Source: Alphaproteobacteria bacterium
GTDB lineage: Bacteria > Pseudomonadota > Alphaproteobacteria > Rhizobiales > Beijerinckiaceae
Length of the DNA stretch: 12,120 nt
Reading direction: 5' to 3'
Assembly (NCBI GenBank): GCA_009921785.1
Contig: RFXE01000031.1
Coordinates: 1-12,120, forward strand
A program made the translations under genes and the position numbers. This document shows, piece after piece, positions 1 through 7,217 of the stretch; within the stretch, counting starts at the first letter, position 1; every line of letters begins with the position of its first letter. Below the pieces are notes generated by a model, which was not told where the DNA came from, made no database searches, and worked only from the letters and a program-made list of their open reading frames with translations.

Positions 1-240
1 TTTTGCCTGCGCCTACTGGGTAGTCGTCATTTGCCGGTGAGTGAAATACAGCAGGAGGCCATAAAAAAATATGCCAATGTATTGCTGATGCGGGTTCAGC
101 TGGATAAGGACCGGGTAGGAGAATTGATAGACAATCTCTATGATACGCCACAACTGGTGAACAGGCTGTTGCGATATCCCAAAGTCAATCTCCACATCAG
201 TCGTTGGGCAATGCGAGAAATGGAGAATCCTGAATGGGCC
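1..240 (+). CDS. Partial open frame of unknown function, apparently foreign to the cluster
   Basis: Plus-strand frame 1 is open from the left edge and reads as a plausible soluble, charged, helical protein (for example ANVLLMRVQLDKDRVGELID at about 73-132, then a hydrophilic segment up to MENPEW near 237). I recognise no family. Past about 240 the same frame merely runs antisense through the fliL N-terminal region, so the credible coding stops there even though the frame stays open to 543. Codon use differs from the fli genes: ATA, AGG, CGA, TTG and AAA are common here. The opposite strand, which should encode the FliL periplasmic domain, reads as nonsense. The segment is therefore either an insertion or rearrangement truncating fliL, or an assembly chimera at the contig end. 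No start codon can be assigned, because the frame enters from outside the window. Confidence 0.4.
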
Positions 241-507
241 TACAGGCGCGGCGAAATGGCCGGCATCGGCATGGGCATCAGCCGCATGTTCGCCTTCCGC
301 CGGAGCGCCTTCGCCCTTTTTCTCGATCACGATCGCCAAGGGATTTTCATCCTTCGGCGTTGTGAGCTTGATAAAGAGGATCGCGCTACCAAAGCCGGCG
401 CCGAGCAGCGCAATGCCGCCGACTACAAAAAGCAAGATCTTGAGGATCGGCTTTTTCTTCTTCTCGCCTTCTGGTTCGGCTTCTTTGGGTGCTGCTGCTG
501 CGGCCAT
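13..507 (-). CDS. fliL: Flagellar basal body-associated protein FliL, C-terminal domain lost or replaced
   Basis: FliL is a single-pass inner-membrane protein whose periplasmic domain surrounds the stator units and supports motor torque. The start is ATG at 507, with GAGGA about 8 nt upstream, 15 bp after the fliK stop. Residues 1-20 are Ala/Glu/Lys-rich with a KKKK stop-transfer patch. Residues about 21-48 form a hydrophobic helix (ILKILLFVVGGIALLGAGF). Residues 50-90 are a charged linker containing H74, H79 and H84. This matches the FliL N-terminal layout. From about residue 92 to the stop at 13-15 the frame loses any FliL character: Trp, Cys, His and Tyr appear at random and there are none of the expected conserved strands. 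The same bases instead code convincingly on the other strand. Only about 232-507 is trustworthy fliL; the remainder is a broken or chimeric end. Its position after fliK supports the name. Confidence 0.7.
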   Translation of the reverse strand: MAAAAAPKEAEPEGEKKKKPILKILLFVVGGIALLGAGFGSAILFIKLTTPKDENPLAIVIEKKGEGAPAEGEHAADAHADAGHFAAPVGPFRILHFSHCPTTDVEIDFGISQQPVHQLWRIIEIVYQFSYPVLIQLNPHQQYIGIFFYGLLLYFTHRQMTTTQ

Positions 508-522
508 GATTGGGTCCTCGCG

Positions 523-3500
523 TCAGATTGTTATGTCGATTGAAAATTCGGAAGAGCCGGACGAAGCCGGTACCGGTGAGATGATGGTTTGATCGCTTTC
601 GTCTTTGCGATTGTCGTGTGGTCCGTCCTCGGTCACGTCAAAGCCTTCAAGGCTAAAGCCTTCTCGCTGCAAGGCATGCGTCAGAGAAGGTTGCTCGGAG
701 GTTAACAGCTCAGTTGCCTCGCGGCTCGACGTCTTGAGCGCCACTTTAACTTTCTGGCCGTCAAGCGCGAGATTAATAGTCACTTGGCCGAGTTGGGGTG
801 GATAAAGAGAGAGGCGGACCTCGTTGCGCCCAGCTTTGAGAGCGGCAATGACTTGCGCTTCAACCGCACGATCGCGTTGGATCTGGAACAAAGGATTGTC
901 GCTCGCGGCATAGCCGGGCGCTGCCGTGTTTTCAGGAACCGATGCACCTTGAGGGGCGGCGTATCCCGAGCGATAGTCATAAGAAGGCGACGAAGGCGCA
1001 TAGCCAACACTCGTCGCGATACGATGATCAACCGTGTCGCTGTGACTTACCATAGCAGTCATATCGCGGATTGAGTCGACAACGCTTTTGTTGAGCGCGA
1101 CGGCATCGATAGCCTTTTTATCAAGATCACCAGTGGCCAATGGCAGGATGTCAACCGCCTCGGTTTGTGTTGGCGATATCGAAACAGATATTTCCGTTGA
1201 GAGTTTAGCCTTGACTGTTTCGTCAATAATTGACGGGTTTGCCGCTACTAATTTGGTCGCTTCGAAATCTTCTTTGGATATGGACTTAAAAAGATTTTCA
1301 TCAATATTTGGCTTTTGATTGATGAATGATTCTTCGTGTCTGGGTTGATGTCCGGAATTATTTTGATCAGGTGATGTTTCTTCACCCGTAAAATAGGGCG
1401 TCTGCGATGTCGATGGTAGGAGATCCTTTAGTATTGAGCTCTCTTTTGACCCTGACACAGTGGCATTCTTCAACTCTGATTTATCAGTGTCTTTAATCGA
1501 CGCCTTTATAGGCGCACCCATTATCGCGAGTGCGGTCTCACCGACTATTCCTGAGTCAAGAATCTGTTGTGCAGCAAATTTTTCAGTTTCATCCATCGCA
1601 TCGACATTTATTTTGGGCGATGTTTGAAGGCCGATTTGATTGGTAACAGATAAGTTTGAAGGTGCTGTAGATATAAATTTTTTGGCACCTGAGCCAGTTC
1701 CTGCACTCTCTTGATCTGTAGCTTCAAGAGTGTCTTGCAGATGAGCCGAAACGACCAGCGGTGGGACGATTGCATTTACGAACGAAATGTTAAGTACCGA
1801 TGCTTGATCATTTAATAGGGCAGGTGAAACCGGATCAAATGTTTCATCTTCTTGCTTCGTCACTTTTAACGTCTGTTTCTCAGGCGCAATAGATGTCTTA
1901 ATTGTTTCTGAATTGTCATTGTTTATGGCGCCCTGTCCAATTCGCAAGGGCTTCACAAGGTCATGAGCAACGGGTTTATCGATAGACCTATCGATATCGA
2001 TCACAATATCCGTTTCAACGTTTGAAAGACTTTTTAAATCAAGTGCTTTTTTCGCTTCAGGATTTAAGACTTCTTCGGTCACAAAGTCGTTAGGCACAAC
2101 AGTAGACAAAAATGCCCTTTGAGATCTTGCGCTGTCTGTCTTTACGTTGACGTCTTCAAAAGGAATCAAAGGAGCCGAGTTTTCGACATCAACAGGAGCC
2201 GCAACGCCTTCATGATCTCGATTGATGATAGGCAGGAGGTCTTGTTCTTGCCCTTCGATATTCCGCGACGACATCTCAGACGCCTCTATACGCGGTTCAT
2301 TTCCAAAAACGAAGGCAGTGTTGTGTGACGCAGGGACCGGATCAGACAGCGGCGCACGTGGTGCAACCGGCATTGGCTGATTGGGAAGAATGATCGGCTT
2401 TGGCGTTTCGATCAATTCACCAATGAAAGACGGACGCTCGTCACGTCGAGCCTCTTCAATGGCTGGGGTTTGATCAGAAGAGTCAGTGTTAACGGTAATG
2501 ACATCTGATGGAGCCTTGATCGCATCGCGCGATACGACGCCTACTATAGTTGCTTGTGCAGCGGGAACTTGTCCTTCCTTCGTAAGCGCAGAGAATACAG
2601 TTCTATACTCCATTGAAGGTGAAGGAATTTCCTGAGAGGTAGCCGTTATCGTTGAGATCTGATCTATGGAAACGGCATGTATAGTTGAGAACGACTCTAA
2701 TTCACTCTCCGTATGCGTAGCATTCGTGTTTGATTGAGTTTTGTCTGCAACTACGAATGGTCCCGTTTTCGAAGATAAAGACTGATTGCCGGAATCTATT
2801 GTTGAGACGAGATCAAATTCCACGGCTTGGATTGAAACACTCTCATGTTCGTTGGCGGGTGCAGGCACTGCCACGATGTTCAATGTAAAATCCTGCATCT
2901 CGACTGTTTCGAGATTTGTTACAGAGGCTCCGCGCTCAAAATCAAACGGCTTCGGTTCGCCTGCTTCGCCTTCTGGGGAGGAGGGGAATGTAAAGATGGG
3001 TGCTAACGGATCAGCCTGTTCGGGTGCGATTGAAACCTTATCAATTCTCGGTGTTTCGAAGCCCAAACGTGCCGTCAGAATAGAAGGAAGCAGATCGGGT
3101 CGAGCTTTTTGCGGAATGAGGGACGACCGCCCTGTCTGCTCCAATGCAGTCAAGGCCGTGAGAGCCTGTGTGAGCGCGGCATCACTATTTTCTAACGACG
3201 CTTCCGGAAGCGGCCCCCCTGAGAATGAAAACGCTTTTAAAGGCGTTTCGATCGCCACAGGCGCTATTGAATTCCCCTCTTCTGTCGGCATCTCGACAGG
3301 GTCGAACCCGAAGGACGAGGTTTCCGCCACGGAGACTACATCGATCGGTAGTGGAGACGTGATGGCGATCTCATTCGCTGAATCGGGCGTAATCAGCCCG
3401 GGAGCAAGCATTGCAAGATCAAAAATTGCGGAATTTTGTCCAGAAATGAGCAATCGATCCCCGGCGATGGCATCGCCGAGGCTGTTCGAACCGGTTGTGC

Positions 3501-3567
3501 TCACGGACAGGGCTTGAACCAATTCCACATCCTCAAATAGCTGCGCTCCCGCTAGGATTGCAGGCAA
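523..3567 (-). CDS. fliK: Flagellar hook-length control protein FliK, unusually long
   Basis: FliK is secreted during hook growth, measures hook length, and switches the export gate from rod/hook to filament substrates through its C-terminal domain. The diagnostic part is the C-terminal Flg_hook domain at about residues 898-982. It contains L921-YPPQL-G927 (the LxPxxLG signature), followed by alternating strands (QVTINLAL, QKVKVALKT) and a helix ending at HALQREGF. Everything before it (about 890 residues) is Ser/Thr/Ala/Glu-rich, low in aromatic residues and probably disordered, as expected of the ruler part. A 1014-residue FliK is more than twice the roughly 400 of Salmonella. The 5' two thirds, especially 1150-2700, are more AT-rich than the neighbours. 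The start is uncertain: TTG at 3567 is the first permissible codon after an in-frame TAA at 3580-3582, no strong Shine-Dalgarno precedes it, and GTG at 3528 is an alternative. It lies between fliJ and fliL in the operon. Confidence 0.85.
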   Translation of the reverse strand: MPAILAGAQLFEDVELVQALSVSTTGSNSLGDAIAGDRLLISGQNSAIFDLAMLAPGLITPDSANEIAITSPLPIDVVSVAETSSFGFDPVEMPTEEGNSIAPVAIETPLKAFSFSGGPLPEASLENSDAALTQALTALTALEQTGRSSLIPQKARPDLLPSILTARLGFETPRIDKVSIAPEQADPLAPIFTFPSSPEGEAGEPKPFDFERGASVTNLETVEMQDFTLNIVAVPAPANEHESVSIQAVEFDLVSTIDSGNQSLSSKTGPFVVADKTQSNTNATHTESELESFSTIHAVSIDQISTITATSQEIPSPSMEYRTVFSALTKEGQVPAAQATIVGVVSRDAIKAPSDVITVNTDSSDQTPAIEEARRDERPSFIGELIETPKPIILPNQPMPVAPRAPLSDPVPASHNTAFVFGNEPRIEASEMSSRNIEGQEQDLLPIINRDHEGVAAPVDVENSAPLIPFEDVNVKTDSARSQRAFLSTVVPNDFVTEEVLNPEAKKALDLKSLSNVETDIVIDIDRSIDKPVAHDLVKPLRIGQGAINNDNSETIKTSIAPEKQTLKVTKQEDETFDPVSPALLNDQASVLNISFVNAIVPPLVVSAHLQDTLEATDQESAGTGSGAKKFISTAPSNLSVTNQIGLQTSPKINVDAMDETEKFAAQQILDSGIVGETALAIMGAPIKASIKDTDKSELKNATVSGSKESSILKDLLPSTSQTPYFTGEETSPDQNNSGHQPRHEESFINQKPNIDENLFKSISKEDFEATKLVAANPSIIDETVKAKLSTEISVSISPTQTEAVDILPLATGDLDKKAIDAVALNKSVVDSIRDMTAMVSHSDTVDHRIATSVGYAPSSPSYDYRSGYAAPQGASVPENTAAPGYAASDNPLFQIQRDRAVEAQVIAALKAGRNEVRLSLYPPQLGQVTINLALDGQKVKVALKTSSREATELLTSEQPSLTHALQREGFSLEGFDVTEDGPHDNRKDESDQTIISPVPASSGSSEFSIDITI

Positions 3568-3606
3568 AATATGACAACTTTAGGTAGCAACATCCATGCC
3601 ACGTCA

Positions 3607-4017
3607 TTAAACGCGGCGGGCGGGCATAAGCGCTTGAAGTTTTTCGAGTTTTTCTTCCGCTTCACGCCCTTTGAGGCGTTTGGTCTCGTCCTCAAGCGTA
3701 TCAACTTCCCGCTTTTTGGCCGCGAGCATGGCCATAAGTCTTTGCCGTTCCTCGGCTAGAACTTCCAAGCGGCTCTTATCGAGATCTTGCCGCTCATTCA
3801 GATGCATATTGATGATTCGGATGCCGATAAGCTCACGCGCGGTTAAAGCCGGCTTTGTGAGATGATCTTGATAGATATCTTTAAGCGCGGAGACTTGAGA
3901 TATGCGGTCATCGAGGCGCCGGATCTCTGAGATCAAGCGGCCGGTTTCCATTTGCCATTTTCGATATTCGACTTTGCGCTTGAGCGCCGCCAACCCCGTG
4001 ATCCGTGCGGAACTCAT
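3607..4017 (-). CDS. fliJ: Flagellar export chaperone/ATPase stalk protein FliJ
   Basis: This 136-residue, charged, predominantly helical protein fits the size and character of FliJ (about 140-150 residues). FliJ is the coiled-coil stalk that inserts into the FliI hexamer and contacts the FlhA export gate. Two long helical stretches are visible, about residues 8-50 and 68-130, rich in Glu, Lys, Arg and Leu with heptad-like spacing (for example LEVLAEERQRLMAMLAAKKR). FliJ sequences diverge fast, so the call rests on size, the coiled-coil pattern and position directly behind fliI. Its ATG overlaps the fliI stop as ATGA (4017-4014), a typical coupled junction. A different short coiled-coil export factor is the only real alternative, and context makes it unlikely. 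Confidence 0.85.
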   Translation of the reverse strand: MSSARITGLAALKRKVEYRKWQMETGRLISEIRRLDDRISQVSALKDIYQDHLTKPALTARELIGIRIINMHLNERQDLDKSRLEVLAEERQRLMAMLAAKKREVDTLEDETKRLKGREAEEKLEKLQALMPARRV

Positions 4018-5339
4018 GGGATAAGGGCCTGTAACCGTGCTTCACTTTCAACAAAGCCGGACCGTTCACTTGTGGACTGGCTGATGAAATTGACGATGGA
4101 CGGATTGATTTGGAAGGCCAGATCAAGCTCGGGATCTTGTCCCGGTTGATAACCGCCAAGCATCATCAAGTCGCGGTTCTGCTCATAGAGGCTAAGCAGG
4201 CGACGGAACTTGCGTGAGCGCGCCATATGACCAGAGGAGACGCAATCAACCATCGTGCGACTGATCGAAGCGGAAAGATCAATCGCCGGATAAATGCCTT
4301 GCTCGGCCTGGCGGCGTGACAAAACAATATGACCATCGAGAATCGCGCGCGCTGAATCGACGATCGGATCGGTCGTCGTGTCATCGCCATCGGCAAGAAC
4401 GGTATAAATTGCGGAAACGCTGCCCTGTGTATCGCCATCAAGACCCGAACGTTCAAGCAATTGTCCGATCAAGGAAACGACAGAGGGTGGATAACCTTTG
4501 GTTGTGGGCTGCTCGCCAAGCGCAAGACCTAGTTCACGTTGTGCATGGGCAACACGCGTAAGGGAGTCGATCATCAAGAGAACATTTTTGCCCTGCGCGC
4601 GAAAATATTCAGCATAGGCAGTGGCTCTATGAACGCCACGAATACGCAAAACAGGTGATTGATCAGCCGGAACGGCAACAACGATTGTCTTTGAAAAGCT
4701 CGGCGAGGCGGAAAGCTCTTCCACCATACCTGCGACTTCGCGACCGCGTTCGCCAATCAAGCCAAGGATAACAACATCGGCTTCCGTGAAGCGCGCCATG
4801 GCTGAGAGTAATGAAGATTTACCAACACCTGAGCCGGCAATGATGCCGACACGTTGTCCGCGTCCCATTGTCAAAAGGGCATTGATTGCACGCACGCCGG
4901 TATCAAGCGGTTCGCGGACGGGGCGGCGACGAAGCGGATTTACACGTTCGCCTTTTAAGGGCCAATGTTCGCGCAAAAGCGGCTCAGGCAAGTCATCGAG
5001 AGGCTTTCCTGCGCCGTCGAAAACGCGACCAAGGAGAGCAGGGCCAACGGGCACCACATCGACACGACGCACCGTTTCAACACGCGCGCCTGCGACCAGC
5101 GATGCACCGCCACCCGTTAAAACGAGAACTGTATATTCATCAAGGAAGCCGATGACTTCGGCTTCGGCCCATTTGCCATCACCGCATTCAATCCGACATT
5201 CATTGCCGACAGCCGCCGGAAAAGCGCTGGCATGAACGATTTGACCATCGAATCTTTTGACGCGACCGACTGCATGAATGCGACGCGTTCCGCGCAAAAT
5301 TGATAATTCACGGTCGAGCGAGCGGGCGAGATCGATCAT
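4014..5339 (-). CDS. fliI: Flagellum-specific export ATPase FliI
   Basis: FliI is the cytosolic hexameric ATPase of the flagellar type III export apparatus, related to F1 beta, and works with FliH and FliJ to deliver substrates to the gate. The 441-residue length is standard. Visible motifs are Walker A GSGVGKS at residues 169-175, GERGRE at 196-201, the Walker B strand VLLMID at 253-258, and the ATPase alpha/beta signature PAIDLSASIS at 350-359. The N-terminal 90 residues (IHAVGRVKRFDGQIVHASA, then repeated short strands) match the beta-barrel domain. The C-terminal 80 residues are the helical domain. The start ATG at 5339 overlaps the fliH stop as ATGA, and its own stop overlaps the fliJ start. 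All catalytic elements look intact. Confidence 0.97.
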   Translation of the reverse strand: MIDLARSLDRELSILRGTRRIHAVGRVKRFDGQIVHASAFPAAVGNECRIECGDGKWAEAEVIGFLDEYTVLVLTGGGASLVAGARVETVRRVDVVPVGPALLGRVFDGAGKPLDDLPEPLLREHWPLKGERVNPLRRRPVREPLDTGVRAINALLTMGRGQRVGIIAGSGVGKSSLLSAMARFTEADVVILGLIGERGREVAGMVEELSASPSFSKTIVVAVPADQSPVLRIRGVHRATAYAEYFRAQGKNVLLMIDSLTRVAHAQRELGLALGEQPTTKGYPPSVVSLIGQLLERSGLDGDTQGSVSAIYTVLADGDDTTTDPIVDSARAILDGHIVLSRRQAEQGIYPAIDLSASISRTMVDCVSSGHMARSRKFRRLLSLYEQNRDLMMLGGYQPGQDPELDLAFQINPSIVNFISQSTSERSGFVESEARLQALIP

Positions 5340-6163
5340 TCTTCATCTCCCGCACCAAGCAATTGCGGAAAATCTTCGACTTCAAGGTCGCGTGAAGAAA
5401 TTTTGAAACCACCCGGTGGTAGAGCCGGATCTTCATTCACTTTTATTTCTTTAAAGAGATCATCGCCCTTTAGCGCAGGAATAAGGATTTCGGCGTCTTT
5501 AGGATTTATCGCGAGGGAATAGTCCATACCCGCGCGCGTGAATGTTTCGGCAGCCCGGTGAATACGTTGAACGATTGCATCAGGGATAGTGGCCAACATC
5601 GTCCCCGCGAGATCTTGCGCAATGCGTCTCACATGGCGCGCAATAATCTCGGTATTTTTTGAAATGGCTTCATCAGCAAGCGGGATGATGCGGTCTTCGA
5701 GGCGGCGCAACACATCAAGGGCGGCTTCGAACTCCTGACGACCTGCAGCTAATCCTTGTTGATAGCCGATGACGCGGCCATCTTCGCGGGCCTTATCGAT
5801 TTCGGCAATGATGTCGGCGCTTGAGTGCGCAATATCTTGCGGGCCTGGTGGCGGAGCCATAGGCGGAATTTCGGCATGCGCCGCTGTCGTTTGCTCTGAA
5901 ACAGCTTCGGACTCGTGAGTTACGCCATCTGCATGCGTCGATGTTGCGTCTTGAGAGGCTGTTGCCGAAGCGTCTGCTTCAGGCGGCTCGTTCGAATTGA
6001 GTGCGTCGTCTTTTGAAACAACTTTGAATTTGGTTTTGCCCCACGGCACGAAGCCGCCGCCGGTCTCGGGAGAAAAGCGCGTTTCTTCCGTAAAGTCGCC
6101 GCCGCTCTTGACGAGCGTGGCAACATCTTTCGGGCGTAACCGGCGAGAGTAGGTCTCAGACAT
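5336..6163 (-). CDS. fliH: Flagellar assembly protein FliH (FliI regulator/peripheral stalk)
   Basis: FliH binds the FliI N-terminus as a dimer and tethers the ATPase complex to the C-ring. This 275-residue protein has a basic N-terminus (RRLRPKDVATL) and a FVPWGKTKF stretch around W41 that may serve like the N-terminal Trp residues of enteric FliH in docking to FliN/FlhA (inference). Residues 52-110 form a long acidic Ala/Thr/Pro linker. It is followed by the GxxxG repeat typical of FliH (G133-YQQ-G137-LAA-G141), a long helix, and a mixed alpha/beta C-terminal domain (about 170-275) ending GGFKISSRDLEVED. The start ATG at 6163 lies 8 bp inside the end of fliG, with GAGG just upstream. The end overlaps the fliI start by 4 bp. 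The disordered linker is longer than in enteric FliH. Confidence 0.9.
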   Translation of the reverse strand: MSETYSRRLRPKDVATLVKSGGDFTEETRFSPETGGGFVPWGKTKFKVVSKDDALNSNEPPEADASATASQDATSTHADGVTHESEAVSEQTTAAHAEIPPMAPPPGPQDIAHSSADIIAEIDKAREDGRVIGYQQGLAAGRQEFEAALDVLRRLEDRIIPLADEAISKNTEIIARHVRRIAQDLAGTMLATIPDAIVQRIHRAAETFTRAGMDYSLAINPKDAEILIPALKGDDLFKEIKVNEDPALPPGGFKISSRDLEVEDFPQLLGAGDEE

Positions 6164-7199
6164 AGTCGTCGCCTCGACCTGCGAGCATGATTGTGCCGGC
6201 GTCAGAGAGTTGGCGAGCTATCGCGATAATCTGCTTCTGCGCTTCTTGTACTTCAGAGACGCGCATTGGACCTTTCGAATCCATTTCGTCTTTAAGGGAC
6301 GCGGCAGCGCGCGATGACATCGCACCGAAGATTTTATCGCGCAGTCTTTCGTCGGCGCCCTTCAGAGCAATCGCCAGCGTGTTAGGTTCGACCGAGCGCA
6401 GGAGCGTACCCATGCTCTTGTCGTCAACCGCAATGAGGTTTTCGAACATGAACATATTGTCGAGAATTTGCGTCATGACATTCTTGTCCGACTTGGCAAG
6501 CTTGCCCATGATGCGCTGTTCCATCGCGGTCTTTGTGAAGTTCATAATCTTCGCCGCCGCCTTGATGCCGCCGATCTTCGAGGCGCGCAATGAGGTGTTG
6601 GCTTTGAACTGCAATTGCATCACGCGTTCAAGCTGCGCGATAGCTTCCGGCTGAACTGAATCAAGAGTGGCAATACGCTGGATGACTTCGTGCTGAAGAT
6701 CTTCAGGAAGAAGAACGAGAACGTCGGCTGCCACGGCATATTCAAGATGCGCAACGATGATACCGATGATCTGCGGATGCTCGCCTGAAATCATTTCAGC
6801 AATTGAACGTGCGTCCATCCATTGCAGAATTTCAATATTCTTGCCCGTCTGTGAAGGCGTGATGCGGGTAAGAACGCTACCCGCTTTGTCTTCGCCAAGA
6901 GCCTTTGTCAACACGCGACGGATATAGGTGTCGGCACCCAAACCAATTGAGGTCTGCGCTTTGATGATTGCGAGAAATTCGTCAAGCACCATGTTAACAG
7001 TATCTTGGTTCACATCGGCAACCGAATACATCGCGGTACCGAGCTGTTGAACTTCACGCGGCGAGAGATTTTTCAAAATCTCCGAAGCTTCTTCCTCGCC
7101 CAGCAACAACATCAGAATGGCGCATTTTTGCGTGCCATTGAGAAGCTCGAAGGCTTCTCGAGCGTCGGCTGGTTGAATGTCTACTGCGGTCTCGGCCAT
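6156..7199 (-). CDS. fliG: Flagellar motor switch protein FliG
   Basis: FliG is the rotor protein that sits on the FliF ring, transmits the switch signal from FliM, and presents charged residues to the stator. The 347-residue length is normal. Visible motifs are the EHPQ motif at 140-143 (middle domain, FliM contact), the MFMF hinge motif at 249-252, and the C-terminal torque helix region. Aligning by eye to Escherichia coli FliG, K280, R297, D304, E305 and R313 occupy the places of the stator-facing charges K264, R281, D288, D289 and R297, so torque residues are conserved (with Glu for one Asp). The N-terminal domain (about 15-110) would bind the FliF C-terminus. It starts at ATG 7199, 18 bp after fliF, with GGGGA upstream, and its TGA lies inside fliH. 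Confidence 0.97.
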   Translation of the reverse strand: MAETAVDIQPADAREAFELLNGTQKCAILMLLLGEEEASEILKNLSPREVQQLGTAMYSVADVNQDTVNMVLDEFLAIIKAQTSIGLGADTYIRRVLTKALGEDKAGSVLTRITPSQTGKNIEILQWMDARSIAEMISGEHPQIIGIIVAHLEYAVAADVLVLLPEDLQHEVIQRIATLDSVQPEAIAQLERVMQLQFKANTSLRASKIGGIKAAAKIMNFTKTAMEQRIMGKLAKSDKNVMTQILDNMFMFENLIAVDDKSMGTLLRSVEPNTLAIALKGADERLRDKIFGAMSSRAAASLKDEMDSKGPMRVSEVQEAQKQIIAIARQLSDAGTIMLAGRGDDYV

Positions 7200-7217
7200 G
7201 ATAAGTCCCCACTACTC

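Noticed and set aside
241..543. Continuation of the left-edge plus-strand frame to 543
   Set aside because: This part is antisense to the convincing fliL N-terminus and becomes Cys/Phe/Gly-rich nonsense. Only 1 to about 240 is kept.
2786..3517. 243-residue open frame antisense to fliK
   Set aside because: It has skewed Ser/Ala/Gly composition, no domain and no ribosome site. It is a shadow of the low-complexity fliK frame.
6187..6654. 155-residue plus-strand frame inside fliG
   Set aside because: It lies entirely antisense to a well-conserved fliG and reads as Ser/Arg-rich shadow translation.
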